From: Isoetes taiwanensis
Taxonomy: Eukaryota > Streptophyta > Lycopodiopsida > Isoetales > Isoetaceae
DNA length: 64,000 nucleotides
Direction of reading: 5' to 3'
Assembly (NCBI GenBank): GCA_021234155.1
Contig: JAJEKV010000077.1
Coordinates: forward strand, 5,015,849 to 5,079,848
This document shows positions 44,869 to 58,157 of the stretch, in pieces. Under the pieces are notes generated by a model. The model worked only from the letters and a program-made list of their open reading frames with translations, was not told the origin of the DNA and did no database searches. Each line of letters opens with the position of its first letter. Position 1 is the first letter of the stretch. The position numbers and the translations under genes were made by a program.

Positions 44869-47749
44869 CCTCTATTGCACTATAAGAGAATAAGCAATCT
44901 AGGTCACTAGTTTCATCATTTATTTGCTTAAAATCGCACGTTCAAAATTTTTAGAATTTGACACAATAAATGACGGTAGCTGTTGATGAAATTGCATCAT
45001 CTATATCGTCACTTGTAGCATCACCAATAACAACAGTTGTAGTATCATATTTTATGGCATTGTGATGGCATAATAGTATCATTTTGTAGTATCATCTATA
45101 GCTGCAGTTATAGTATCATGCATTTTGTCCTCGTAGAGCTATAATAGTGTCACCTATAGGATCACATGTATTGTTATAATGAAATCATGCAATTTAATTT
45201 TTTCAGTGGGATTGAAAGCTTTTGCTGTTTATTCATGCATCTATTTTGCTAATCAGAATGGATACAATATGGCATTGCTTCACTTGTTGTCTTTAAGCAA
45301 ATACATTAGAGGCCGGGAGAAATCACTTATTGTTCCAAGCTCGATGCCAATGTAGAAATCGCACGATCAATGAAAATGTGAGCGTATACAATCTTTTCTT
45401 CCTCCATGTCTGCCTTCCCATGCCACGTGTTATCAAGGGACAAGTTCGCCATTTTCCTCACCTACCTGCCCTGGAGGTTCGTTGGGCGGGAAGTAAGAAC
45501 TACAAGTTGCTCCCCCCTAAATTACCATTCAAATTTCAAGGGTGTGTATGAGTACCCCCCCCCCCTGCGCCCAACCTACTCAGCATTTCGTGCCTCTCAG
45601 TCCCCCAACCCTCTCATTTGGTTTACTCGTATGATCCAGCCTCTCAGTCTGCTTTACTTCTTTGAATTCATTTAATTCATCCTACATTCGTAACAATTTT
45701 CTTGATTTGTCTTTAACACGTTCTAATTCACTTGGTTTTTTTCATATTGCAATTAACTCTATCACAGATGAGATGATTTTGGCTGCTTCAATATATTTCT
45801 TGTTATTTTCATTACTATTCACCACCACTTAGTGGTCCTCACCAGGTGAACAAAGGTAGGAGAAATGTAATTTCATCACATTGGAAGACTATTGTTGTCG
45901 GATATAAGGTTAGAGAGTAAGTATATATCCAGGTGAGGGATTTATACACACCATCAGACATGAGAAATGAGAAAATTAGGTCTCGTCGAAATGTCCCTAA
46001 GATGCAGGCCATTGTGAGTTTCAATCTGTCTTTCATTGGAATTAAATGATTGGGTTCTTTATTGATATCTCAGGGCTCTGTATTTTCGACCTGCTGGACC
46101 TAGAGCCATCAAGTTCCATAACAAGCATTCATTATAATATTGGTTCCTTGCTATTTGAAGATCAATCAACAGTGCAACTAAGGGAGAGGGGGATTTGGTT
46201 CTTAAGATACAAGTATTATTTCCGAAAAAGCAAGATTGTGGAGTTATATTGCCTCACTATCACAACTTAGTTGCCGCCCAATGTATTCCGCTTCTGTACT
46301 TCTGGCGAAGATGAAATTGCCACAGGGAATTTTTACTTTGAAGGAGAAAGGCAGAGTATGTGGGCACGTGAAGATAAATTTAGCCATCGACATGTTTATT
46401 GCATTGTTCAAGACGTCAAGAATGTCAAGAAAACATAAAAATGTTCATTGTAAATGATTTTGAGCTGTTTGTGCATAGAATATCTTGTGAAGAATGGTCA
46501 TCCCAGCTACATGAAGGAGTTGAGAAGGTAGATTGTGGGATAAAGAACTATACAAATGCTCCCATTGTATCGGATTGGGAGATTCACTCGTGTCAACTTG
46601 TCAAGACAGCAAGAGGCCATGCATGCAACATTGGCTACTGGCTGGTGCTCCAGAGCCGATGTGGAAGACAGGACGTGCCATTACCCCATTTTCCCTGGGG
46701 TCGATCTCACTTTGATTTAGCTTCATCTTCAGGTAATTTTTTGCACTTCTATTTTAGCATGCAACTTATTTATTATGATTTTATATGCATGTTTATGTGC
46801 ATGGCAGCAATAGACATGCTTGATCAAAAGGGGTATCTATGTTGTTCCCTTGGCAATTTCTTCGCGTTTGATTTGGAGTGATGGTTACTTTATGTTGTGT
46901 GTCTTGATGATTTTTCATTTCCAGTTCTGAAAGAGCAATCTTTGATATTATGGCTTTTTGGTTCATGTTCTGTGTACCTCTCTTGCATGCACCGTCAGTT
47001 AGGCTACCTCTACGCTTTGCAAATTGGGAAGATTTTATCTTGTCTATAGGAATTTCAGCCACTAACACAATATTTTATGTTTGTTTTCCTTCGTTTTTCT
47101 AGTACTTCTATCATGATTTGACGCCTTGGCGATTGTAGATACAAGTTTCCAGTTTAACCATCATTTCAGATTTCAGATTTACTCAGGTTTTCAATTTAAC
47201 CATTGACCATTGATGCAGCTTTTCTGTGCCTCCTTGTCATTCCAACCTGCACTTCCAAGATTAGTCTCTTGAACTATCTTCATAGCTATGTTGCCCATTT
47301 TATTTCTGTCTCAACTACAGCTTTTTCCTTCTATCCAATTGCTCTTGCAAATCTATTTGGTTTTTTCCCTTGAATCTCCAAAGCTGGTTGCTTAAATTCA
47401 TGAGAAGCTCCATAGTGAGTCCATGAGCTCAAAGAGCAAGGTTGCAGTAAACTGGCAGCTTGGAAATGGAAAATCTCTAGTTTCCTGCATTCTCGAGTTT
47501 TGAGCAAGAGTTTTCTGACCTATCATTTTCTAAACTTTACGAATTCAATTTGGGAAGGCGAAGGAATCGGAGTTCCACTCTCGCTATCATAGGCCCAGCA
47601 GATCACACTTGTGAATTCTTTATTGTTATTGTGGTCTTTTGAAAAGTCATAACCTCCAATCCTCTAGACATAGGTTCAACTTTTGGTTTCTATAGAATTT
47701 CGTTTGAATTTTGTAATAAGTTTAATTTCTATGTAAACTTCTTCCTCCC
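44869..47749. other. Intergenic with unassigned open frames
   Basis: Near 45000-45180 the sequence contains scattered TAGTATCAT words, a degenerate simple repeat. At 45553-45566 there is a C homopolymer. A plus-strand frame at 46399-46881 (with SDWEIHSCQLVKTARGHACN) ends in a possible donor (TCTTCAGGTAATT, 46729-46740) and could be an exon, but no family is recognised. There is no other evidence of genes. Confidence 0.3.
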
Positions 47750-48420
47750 CTCCCCCCCCCTTTTTTTTGAACAATGAGATATGAAAAGTACAGGATTTAC
47801 ATGTCTCATCTAACTGTGTAAGCACAAGAAGATTCCACGGGAGCACGAGCCTGAAGCACAATATACTTACTCCAGAATAGGAGACTAACGAGATGAACGA
47901 ATTTGAAGATATTGAATCCAAATATGTTCCATCACTTCTGGCTCAAGGGGAGGAACACTAATAAACCATCAACATCTTTTTCTGGGCCACAACAATAATG
48001 CCACCTGCAAATGAGTAAATGCCCTAAAAAATGTGGCATTTGCAACGCTCCCATATCGACTACAGGAGCCAACTAGAACCCAGATAGAATGTCTTTTATT
48101 TAGCCGGGGGCCATGCATTGGGATAAGATGCCAAGAGAATGCATCGGCACTCCAATGTGATGTTAAACAAACCTTGTAGCCAGGACCTTGCCGGCTGAAC
48201 TTCTGGACAATAAAAAAGCCAATACTCAAGAGTCTCAACGTCCGAAAGACAGAGTGGGCATATTGCAAAAGTTTTATATTTTGGTCCCAAAGGGTATTAA
48301 GGCCCAGATTCCATTGTGTCGTCAGTTGCTACAGGACCGAATCAGGAAGCCACAAGTGATTAATTGCCACAATTGTTGGGATGCCATTGCAGTCTAAAGC
48401 TCGGGGTGGAAATTGCCAAC
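47750..48420 (-). mobile_element. 5'-truncated LINE, zf-RVT and 3' tail
   Basis: On the minus strand CPLCLSDVETLEYWLFYCPE and VQPARSWLQGLF (48150-48270) form the C-terminal zinc knuckle of a LINE ORF2, comparable with CHLCQQRVESIEHCFFLC of the complete LINE. The tail is the T-run at 47761-47768 on the plus strand. Frames are broken, and everything upstream of the last domain is absent. Confidence 0.7.
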
Positions 48421-51400
48421 ATGGAGTGAGATATCACAGAAATAATAGACGAGCCGGGGAGTTTCACAGAAATTTCCCAGCTCGAAATCTAGGAGCTCGA
48501 AATTTGCGCAGTAGCCTTAGATTTACAAAGTGCTGAAGCTGCAATGGCACATAGATCATGGTAGATATCCCTATTTTGTTGACGATAGCCCGCCAGTTCT
48601 TGTCAGCGGATCAAAAAATGCTCGATTAGTGGAATCTAGACCTAAGTTTGTTTTCTATATAACTTCACCCAATGAATGACCTTATCTCGGCACTTTTTAA
48701 TCTTTAAGTTATCCTGCCTATTCTTTCTCATTTGTCTTTCTTGTTCTTTTTTCCACTAGCTAGTATGGGTGTAGCAGTCATTTCTTTCTAGTGGCCCATA
48801 ATTTCTTATGTCCAGTGCTACAAGGACTCCATTATTTTAACTTACTGGTAATTGTTGATTCGTTGATTGCATTATATTTTTGGTAATCCGTTCATTGTAA
48901 ACTCACACAAATTAACAATTGTTTCTGAGACGCACGATAGTCACAAATATGGTTGAATCTGGCTTCTAATGAGATTGGCATTTATTTGAAATAATACGGT
49001 TACATTTATTTTTAACATATGGGGTGCCTTGGTATGGTTTTTGCATTACTCATTGGAATGCATTTCAATGAGGTGCATTTTGCAATTATATATTATTTTT
49101 GACATATGGGGCGAATAGAGCCATTTGTGACATGTTCATCCATTGTTGTGACGTCGTTTCATATCTAGTCATCCTTTTCACTTGCACATTTGATTACAAC
49201 TTTTTTTTATTATTTGCTTGTTTTGGTGTGTTATGGGAGAAGTTTTTTTTTTGGTTGAAAAAGAAATAAAAATTCAAAAAACATTGCCAAGTTCATGAAT
49301 AACATATAAACCATCAAACATAGCATCACATATAATCCAAATCAGAGGTTGATCTATAATCTAGTCTCAGAACATCACAGTGCTGAGTGTTGAATTTAGG
49401 ACAAGCAAGAACTAGAGCAAATCGCTGATGATGAGAAGGCGTGTATGAAGGTCAAACTCCTCTGTGAACATATAAAAAGAGATGATAGGAAACAAAAAAA
49501 ACCCAGAAGAGTTCTTAAATTATCTTAAGCTTGTCCATACTTGTTGGAGCATCTAATGAATTGCTTAATTGGTTATTTCAATCTTTTCCCAGAATAAGTC
49601 TCCATGCTCTACCCAGTGCATCCATTGAGGGTTCTAAAACCATGGGTTTCTGCTTGCAACTAAAAAATTCTGTTTCTTTAGAATCCATTCATGCTTGTTG
49701 AATGCCATGTAAAGGCAGACTTTTGTAGCGCCTATAACACAAATCATAAATGCAATATGCTATCCTTAACCGACAAGCTTGTTAATCCCTGTGATCCAGG
49801 CTGTTGATTGAAGAGGTGTGATAAGGCAAGGGTTTCTTTGCAGCCCACCTGAACAATCTCAAAAACACAGAGGTAGCGGCTTTTGTAGAAAATCGGCAGC
49901 AAACAATCTATGGATCAACTAAACCAGGTGCCCTGTAGGATTTACACTAATCTACAATCTTTTGAAAGAAACTGCTTCCTTTTCCTTAGCCGCTCCTTGC
50001 CCTAGTCTTTTGCCTCCATGAACCCCTTTCTGAAACAAGTTTTCTAGCTCCACGAACCCTTTTCTGAATCCCTAGAGTTCGTATGCACGATGGTTGCATC
50101 TTTAAATATTTTAGTTTTTATTTTTTTAAAAGGGGGCTTTTTTGTAGACTCTTCGATCTCGTCTTTTTTTAAGAGGGCTTTTGTTGTAAGCCCTGTGATC
50201 TTGACCATAAAGGAGGGCAAAAAGAAATTGGCACAAGTTGCATCCAAATACTTGGCGCACTCTAGATGTACCAAAATACACCTTATGTAATAAGACCACC
50301 AAATCATATAAAAACCATAGGAAAAAGTGTACAAAAATACAAAAGAAAACCCCTGTCATTATGCTAGATATGGGTTCATGTAACAATAATACAATCTTAT
50401 TTGGGCCAGCTGGGCTAGATTCAGACAAGCAAAGAACAATTGTGCTAACAATTTCCGTGAACATGTGTATGAACTAATAAGATAGGTATGTTACAAACCA
50501 GTTACATGCCCAGCAAGGGAAATTATTATAAACAGAATATTTTGGAGCAGTTCTATACATGCATATAAAACAGTTCTATTACAATAGATAGTTTTGCAAA
50601 CAATAAGACATTGCCAAACTCAAGTAATAATAAGCCATACATTCATTGCTTCAAGTTTTGTTGTCTGCTCTGCCAAATTGTTCCCTCCATTAACTATACT
50701 CATTCTGGAAGCAACTGAGGATAAATTTGGAGCATGATTGTCTATCCTACTTTCTATGCATCTCAAAAATTTCTTTCTCGCTTCATCTAGATTTAATGCT
50801 CGATCACATGCATCTAAAGCATTTTGTAGATAATTAAACACCTTATCATATATATCACGTGAAAGTTGTTTTGTTTCTTTGCCGGAAAATTCTTTTTTCA
50901 TGACGCTGCTCTTCAATCACCTACAACCAATGATGGAAGTGATAAAAGAACAAAAATTTAGTAAAAACTATAAGAACCAGTATTATTAGAATGAGGCTAG
51001 TTTTGATATCTTGCCATACTACTTTCATTAGAGCCAGAATCTAGTTGAGGACTGCTGTCCATATGTGTCACTGCAATGTAACATAGGTAAATGCATTTTC
51101 ACAATTTGAAAACAGAAAGAAAACTATATCCATGAAATAGGACAAGAGCTCTTTCATAAGCAACTAACATGGCAACCTTCTTTCATTTGTTATGTTCAGG
51201 ACTGGCAACAGTTGAGCAGAAATTATATTGCAAAGAAGACAATAGAAGATGGCATATATGGTGCAAAAGATGAATTTTTCCATAGAGCTCAAGTTCTTGT
51301 GCATGATGGGTTGTTTCCTATTCTCATCTTTGTGTTATCATAGTCCATAAAATTTGCGAATCTAGCCAACTATATGATAATTGTACCTCCAAATGGATGC

Positions 51401-52129
51401 CCTACCCTTATATCTGAGTATGTGGGTGATTTCTGACCAGGGGTTGTGCACTGTATAGTATTGGAACTAGAAGTTTACCTTTTTGCCTCTGTTTTAGATA
51501 TGTTACCCTATTCCTGTTCTCCTCTCTGTCATCCTCCTTGTCCCCTCTTGTATTATGTGAAAATCCAAGGCTTGGCACAGTGGCAGAACTTCTAAATGTT
51601 ACTTTCTACATAGCATCTCTTGCATTTATGATTTTGCATGGCAATGGTGGTGATGTTACAGATCCAGTGCCTGTTTACTGTGCTTTTTCGTCAAGGTATG
51701 GGAAGCATCAAGTGTCGATGTACATGCATGGACTTAGATAGCTTCCATTTGATATATAATATTGAATAAATATCATAAAGTTACAATAGGTTTTAAACTT
51801 CTGGAAGTGCAAGCGATTTGCATTAGAGGAAGTCTAGAAAAGACATGTCAGGTTTTGAACATTTGCCTTGGTACTGCCATAACATAGGATGAAAAATCAG
51901 AGTCTCTCTGCTCGCAAAACATTTGCATCTAAAGACAGATGTCTTGCATTCTCTACTAAGTCTTGTATTTATGACTGTGGCCTTCTGCTTTTAACCTCAA
52001 CCACTACTTTGAGAAAGGATGGTAAGCCTTTTTGCAATGGTAGCAACCCTCACTTCTAACGGATTAATAGATGAGAGGTTCGTTTGAATTGAGATCAATA
52101 GATATCTTTCGTTGGATTGCTATATCAAG
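48421..52129. other. Intergenic, one unassigned minus-strand frame
   Basis: No recognised gene. A T-run at 49242-49250 may mark another retroelement tail. The minus-strand frame at 50620-50916 (98 codons, including KQLSRDIYDKVFNYLQNALD and RKKFLRCIESRIDNHAPNL) reads like a helical protein exon with a plausible acceptor upstream. I recognise no family, and it may be part of a decayed transposase. Confidence 0.3.
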
Positions 52130-52915
52130 TCTAATCTCGAATATCAAGTTTGATTTTTGTGGGTCTTTGCAGGCAACTCTTTTGAAATATCTTAGATGGT
52201 ACATGCAGAATCTGTTATGACCAATTGACCACTGGGACGAATGAGATTAACTTCGTTATTTTAAATGCTTTGGGAAATGGTAATTTTGGTCTATGAACAC
52301 ATGGCGTACTGCCAATAAGCTCACTCATATCAACATTCTGTGTGGATGTACTAATGTTGGTGCTCCTGGTTATGGCAGGCATACTCTTGTTTCTATTCTA
52401 TTCTATTGGTAAAATGGATCTGAATATTGCTCTTGTTTTTATGCAAAATGTGGAGGAATTGAAGACATTTGGCGAGCCTCTAGCAAAATTTTATAATAGT
52501 ATTATGGACTGTGATGGCTACTGATTATGGCAAATATGCTTTGGCATTTTGCAAAAATGCAAGACCAATGCTGGGATCTGAGCAGGGTACCTTGCTGTAA
52601 GATCTTACGGCAGCCATCCTTATTTATTGGATGAAGGTCATCATTTTTTGAATTCATGTCTCTAGTTCTAGCACATCATCATTTCTTTGCTTTATTTTAC
52701 AATGTGGTTGGATGAGGCAGAGGCCGCTCTTGATGCAATGCCCTTTGACCTGGATGCAGTAATCTGATTGGCTTCCCTTGGAGAATGTAATGTCCATGGT
52801 GAGCCCGAATTGGCAGAATTTCCTATGGCTAAGTTGCCTTCTACAAATGCAATGGCTGCAGAGCTATATGCCAATTGAAAATATTTAGCATCCTTTACAA
52901 ACAATGTCTCTAGGT
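52130..52915 (+). pseudogene. PPR protein relic (PLS subfamily, E domain)
   Basis: Near 52430-52500 a frame gives YAKCGGIEDIWRASSKI, the P-L-S repeat core (YAKCGSIEDA-type). From 52711 LDEAEAALDAMPFDLDAVI, stop, then ASLGECNVHGEPELAEF and AMAAELYAN correspond to the E motif (DEAEALI-x-MPF-P-D-x-x-W, then C-x-x-HG-x-x-ELAE). In-frame stops (for example in place of the conserved Trp) and frameshifts show that it is dead. It lacks introns, as most PLS genes do. Intact relatives are organellar RNA-editing or processing factors. Confidence 0.65.
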
Positions 52916-53800
52916 AAGTAGTCTCTTTGTTACGTCACTTTGACATTCTTTGTTCCTTGTTTTACTGACATTATTTTCTACATTATTTTCTATATATTGT
53001 GTTCTTCTAACATTATTAAAATGAAGGTAGAATTTGATGAGCAGTTCTAAAAGCAGTGCATTCAAAAGATATATTTAAGACAAATTCTTGTATTTTGACG
53101 GTGATTTTGTTTTCTAGGTAAAGGTATGTTAAGTTTCAAAGAGAATATTTGTTTCAAAGCTTTTAATAACTTTGATGGGGTTGTGCCTTCTTCCAGCAGT
53201 CATGTTTCCATTTATAGGTTCTTACATTTCTCATTAAACTGCTTATTAAGAGTTTCCAGTGGATGCAAATGACGTCCATTTTGATGAGCTTTTTGGAGAT
53301 ACATACACAAGAAAATAGACCTGTGATTTATCCATTAAAAAATAAGGTCAGTCATAGCTTTGTAACTGACTATATGGAAAAGATGTTCTAGCCCTTTGAA
53401 GCCACATCTAGAAGGTTTATCTAGAAAGGAAAATTATTATTTTTGTGGAAATACTAGGTTCCAATAGCACCTTGCACTTAGTAAATTGCAAAATCCTGAT
53501 TTTGGTGTAAAAGATGTTGGTCTGGTAACACTGGTTTTAACGGAAATCTACTTCTTTTTAGATGCCTTTATTATAATTGTTGTTGTTGATAGTAGTTATA
53601 TGGTGGTTGTTATATTAAAAAAAGCATTTGGGCCTTTCGGGCCCTAACAAAGCAAATGTGGGCATGATCAATAATAATAATATCTTAACATATATAAACC
53701 TCAAGGGCGAGGTTCGTATTTCCGGAAGGAAAAAATAGGGGAAAAAAAAAACCAGAGAAAATGAAATCGCTGCCCTGTTCTGCCCTGTTCGGGTGGGCAG
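52916..53800. other. Intergenic, nothing recognised
   Basis: AT-rich. A short hairpin-like GGGCCTTTCGGGCCC lies at about 53630-53645. No gene is supported. Confidence 0.4.
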
Positions 53801-54646
53801 GTGGATCCGCTGCGCAGGCTAAGGCGACCGCTCAGCGGCATCAACTTTGGAGCTCTTCTAATTTGGAGCAGGTCTGTCTATTCTGTTGTTACTTGGACTT
53901 TCATCTATAGGTGGGTTTTGCTCTTTAAATCTAAACTATTCTCTGCTCTTACGTCCTGCTTAGGCATCCTAAAGCCATGGGAGCTGGGACGAATAAGTGG
54001 CTATGGCCGAACTATTTCGCGTCTTATAGAATCATTCGACTATTTTTGTGAAAAATCGATATCAAAATCGACAATGTCGGAGTTGGAGGATTCGTGGAGT
54101 TGTTGGCCTCGCTATCTTGCTCAAAAGTCCCGCTTCAGATCCACCATAGCGAGCTTGGCTCCAAAAAAAAATTCCTTTTTTTTTCCCTTTGCTTGCTTCT
54201 CTGTCGAGTTTGATCCCAAAAATTCCCACATTGCACGTCAAATCATAGATCATGCAGGTAGCCTTCTAAATCCCCTGTTTTTTGCTTCCCTTTTCTTTCT
54301 GTTTGTCATGCATAATTAGATTCAATGCAGCTTATTTCTTATTTCAGGTCTTACCTCAAAAATCAAAGTCCTCGATGGCACCCTTAGCACTGTCCTTCAT
54401 GATATCAAGCGCATCCTGACCGAGTATAACAGTAGCACTTTTGATTTCGTGTTTTTGCATCATTATAAGGAGTGCTATTTGCCAGATTATCTTCTTCTTA
54501 AACAGGAAAAATTGCTCAGCTCCGGTAGTGTCATATTTGCTGATAATTTGGGTTTTCCAGGTTCACCAAAATTCTGGGCATATTTAAAGGCAAATAGTGA
54601 GGAACTCAACACAACAACAACAATAAGGAAGGGCAAAGTAATATAG
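53801..54646 (+). pseudogene. COMT: Catechol O-methyltransferase-like (animal-type COMT), probably defective
   Basis: Animal-type COMT transfers methyl from S-adenosylmethionine to catechols using Mg2+. Exon A ends at 54257 with VEFDPKNSHIARQIIDHAG. Exon B (54348-54646, phase 1) gives GLTSKIKVLDGTLSTVLHD, FDFVFLHHYKECYLPDYLLL, SSGSVIFADNLGFPGSPKFW and AYLKANSEEL, all collinear with rat and human COMT. The DN metal pair (FADN) and the catalytic Lys (HHYK) are kept, but the first Mg ligand (Asp in FLDHWK) is His. The N-terminal GxYxGYS SAM-binding loop is not recognisable. The C terminus diverges after residue NSEEL and stops early. An upstream in-frame start at 53801 is unsupported. Confidence 0.65.
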
Positions 54647-55950
54647 AGGAACTTTTTAAGATTCATTCGCATAGAGTTCAATTTATATGTGTGTGGGGTA
54701 AAGTTGGACTCAAGTCATTATGTCTTACTGGGTTTGGATTTGAACCACTGTAATGCTTATTGGACATGTCTATATACATCCATACAAAATGCTAGAGCCA
54801 ATCAAATGATTTTTGTTTGACTTTAAACGAGCAATATAAGTGATTTGTAGTTTTGATTTAAATGAGAAGTTCTTTAATTTGTCCTCCTCCTAACCTTAAT
54901 GTAGTTGGCCCCCAGTATTCCATTTAAATTAAGTTGGCTAATTGGAGCCAGCGTACAATGAGATCCATTGAACTGTATATTATTCTATGGATAAATAAAT
55001 GGTGCCTAGTGTTTTACCTCAAAACTTGGCAAGTTTTTGGTAAACTATAATTCATTATAGTACTTGTGGCTTCATCATCCACTTTGCACATTGATGCATT
55101 AACTGTGGAAATTCCCATCATATAAAAGGAGCATAAGCCAAGAATGCTCTAGGCGCGTAAGCCAGTATTGCAGGCACTTAACGCCACACCTCCTACCATT
55201 AGTTCTTCCTAACCAATTTCATCTCATGTTAATACATCATTTTAAAATCATTAGCACACTCGTATAGTACTTCATCTACTGTAGCAAACTCTCCCTCACA
55301 ATATTAAAATGGTCAAAACCAACATATGCTAGGCAGTTGTACAACCATATCTATTTTTGCTATGCAAGGCAGTAAGTCCAATGAAGGTTCATTTGAACTT
55401 TGGGTTTCCAACTATAAGTGGTTTGAGCCTATGTGAAGGCAATTTACGCAAAGCCCTACGTACAATGTAGTGTTTGAAAAACTGAAAAACCATTCTAGAA
55501 GTTTGAGAATATAATAGAATAAAGCATCACCACATTGAATGGGAGTAAGAAGGACTTTTTAACAGTTATGAGACGTGTCTAAATCCACTGGCTTCTAGAA
55601 CCTCTAGCAAGAACCAAAGGTTGCCAAGTCATGAAGATATATGCTCTACATTTGAACAACTGCATTGCTATATGCTTAAACTTGCATTGTTGGAAATGGA
55701 AACGATTTAAAATAGTCATACAAAACAATGTTGCATTTCTTCCCATGCATGAAGAAAATGTTGGAGTAAAAATGAGAGCAACAATTGGAACTTCTTACCT
55801 CTGCAAAGGTATGAGTCTAAAATGTGGATTATATAAACAAAAAAATATTCTTGTGACCAATTTATAAATGTTAAATTTGTACTATTGATTTTGAGAATTG
55901 CTCATATGTCTATTTTTTCAAGTCAAAGCGAGGGACTATTGCATATATAA
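54647..55950. other. Intergenic, nothing recognised
   Basis: No gene, RNA or transposon signal is supported. Confidence 0.4.
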
Positions 55951-56280
55951 CTACAACATTTAAACTTCTCACCTTTGCAAAAGTATTGAGAGATTTGATA
56001 TATAGAGCTCTATTTATGTTCTTATCTCCGACTATTCTCGATGCTATTCATGATTTCTTTTAAGCAAAAGAGAAAGCAATACAACTACAACATTTAAACT
56101 TCATCTTTGGAAAAGTATTGAGAGATTTGACGCATACAACTCTATTTATGTTCTCTCACCTCCTACTATTCCGATGGTATTCATGTATCCTTTAGAGGCA
56201 AAGAGAAAACACATACAACTACTGCATTTAAACTTCACCTTTGGAAAAGTATTGAGAGATTTGACGCATACAGCTTTGTT
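55951..56280. repeat. Two-and-a-half-copy tandem repeat, period 124-144 bp
   Basis: CTACAACATTTAAACTTC starts copies at 55951 and 56095, and CTACTGCATTTAAACTTC at 56219. Each is followed by AAAGTATTGAGAGATTTGA. Period differences reflect small indels. A further diverged copy of the start (ACTACAACATTTGAAACTCG) lies at about 59286. Confidence 0.75.
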
Positions 56281-56313
56281 TCTTAACAAAGACTATTGTA
56301 CATAATACATACA

Positions 56314-56354
56314 AGAAATTTATCGCGGCGGCCAAGGCCGCCGCGAACATTTCT
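56314..56354. repeat. GC-rich palindrome, CACTA-like core
   Basis: AGAAATTTATCGCGGCGGCC faces GGCCGCCGCGAACATTTCT around an AA centre, about 16 of 19 bases pairing. The outer CATACAAGAAATTT resembles the CACTACAAGAAAT-type ends of CACTA elements, so it may be a minimal internally deleted MITE. Confidence 0.55.
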
Positions 56355-56562
56355 CATTCCCAATCTTCTTATCTTTACTCGCTTACATGCTAAAATTTTA
56401 CTCGGACTATGTATTAGTTTGAGAAGATACGGGATTTGAACTTGTGCTATTGCCTTGTGTTAATTTGCCCATATAATAATACATCATAAGGTTATCGCTT
56501 TTGTCACTTCCATTGTATTTGCAGCGGAAGGTCGAATAGTGGAACTTACACAATTTTAGTTT

Positions 56563-56790
56563 CTCAGAACTATTATTATGTTGGTTCATATATGATTTGT
56601 CCCTTGTCTGGAATGTTATGTAGCAAGGTTCCTTCTTGGGTGAGTGCAAGTACCGCTCTTGCATCCTGCACTGACCTCAAAACTACTATTACATTGGCTC
56701 GTATATGGTTTGGCCTTAAGTCCTGATCTAAAATGTTATGTAGCAAGGTTCCTTCTTCGGTGAGTGCAATTGCCCGTGCAGATGCATTAA
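56563..56790. repeat. Two-copy tandem duplication, period 113 bp
   Basis: CTCAGAACTATTATTATGTT (56563) and CTCAAAACTACTATTACATT (56676) begin two copies. Both contain AATGTTATGTAGCAAGGTTC and CTTCTTCGGTGAGTGCAA-like phrases. The period is not a multiple of three, so it does not reflect a repeated protein domain. Confidence 0.75.
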
Positions 56791-58157
56791 TTTTTGAGGA
56801 GGCAGTGTGGAATGTGTTTCCCAAGTGTAAAACATTAAGTTTTGTTTTTGGAGATAACTTTTATTGGAGGCAAAACAATTATCTGCGACATTGCACTTTC
56901 TCCATTTGCCATAGATCTTAGATCCTTTGGAAGAGATATTAGGGCTGAAGATTCCAGAGACTTGTCAGCATTTGCAAAGATTCTTACAATCTTTGCGAGA
57001 TCACCTAGTTGTGAAGACTTCTCTTCCAAGTGTTGAGAAGAAAAGTGATTTTCTGAGGACTCGTTTAATGAACAAATTGGCGGCCAAATGCTCCTGATTT
57101 CATTTCTGCAATGTCTATGTAATTATTCTTTTTTTGAACTTTTCCTGTCATAAAGGACTTCATTCATTTGTTTAATCTCCAGTTATTATCAATTGTTTTA
57201 ATCTTCAATTGTACTTTATGCTACATCTTAAAGAACCAATCACCATTGTTTTATTTCAATTCTTTAACCCCCATTTTATCTCTTTTGTCACTGCTATATA
57301 CATATTAAGGAACCAATCATCTTTGAATATAGATATTCATAGAAGTGAAAGATCGCTTGAATTATTAATAATATTTTCTCCATAGCATAGTTTGCAGGTC
57401 CTTTTTTGATTGCCTGTAGGGGGCAACTCGTGGGGATGTATGTGGGATTGATCAATGGAAGGCGTAGATTTAGTTAAAGTGTAACATTCTGTAGAATATT
57501 ATGAAATTTTTTGGATGAGTGGCTGCGGTTGTTTGGGCTAGTTGTGACAGGGAAATGGTGGAGATTCATCGCAGCTACATGGAATGGAAGGGGAGATGAT
57601 GTAATGTCTAGTTGGGGCGGCAAGTAGAGGCAGCGGAAGCTTAAATCGGGGGTAGAGGCGTGCAGAGCGAAGCATGAATGCGTATTACCTCCTCAGCACT
57701 TGAATCTGGTCTTTCAATTGATGATATTTGTTGTTTCTAAATGTTAATGAATTAAGCCATATGTGTTAAATTGAAAGGACATCTCTGAATTTTCGAGAGG
57801 CACTGTTATGAGTCTACTCCAGGACTCTAGGAGACAGTTATCTTTCAAAACCTCTTGTGTGCTGTATTATTTTAGAATGCTGGTTGGGAATGGCTGAAAG
57901 CTATTTTTTTCAGCTCATTCAAAGCAAGTAGGCGATGCAAAGTGTTATTTTCTGGGGCATGCCGAATTTCAGGATAATTTAGAAAGGCATGGAGGTATTG
58001 TAAAATATGCCTTGTAAAGTATTGATCCGAAAAGTTAAATTGAAGCTTGTTGGTGGAGTCAAATCCAGAACTCTACAGCACATTAAGGGTAACTTTAATT
58101 TCACCACGAAGCGTAATGAACAAAAAACTTCGCATATCTAGGTCTGCGTGAAAAACC
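56791..58157. other. Intergenic, nothing recognised
   Basis: AT-rich non-coding sequence between the small duplications and the UGT relic. Confidence 0.4.

Noticed and set aside
47761-47770. C and T homopolymers (45553, 47745-47768)
   Set aside because: Simple sequence only, or part of the LINE tail; no function inferred.
53801-54060. N-terminal extension MDPLRRLRRPLSG of the COMT-like frame
   Set aside because: It is an open frame only. It shows no similarity to COMT N termini, and the SAM-binding loop is not present in it.
56576-56824. Apparent repeated peptide EEGTLLHNI/QEGTLLHNI on the minus strand
   Set aside because: It results from the 113-bp DNA duplication. The period is not divisible by three and there is no family match.
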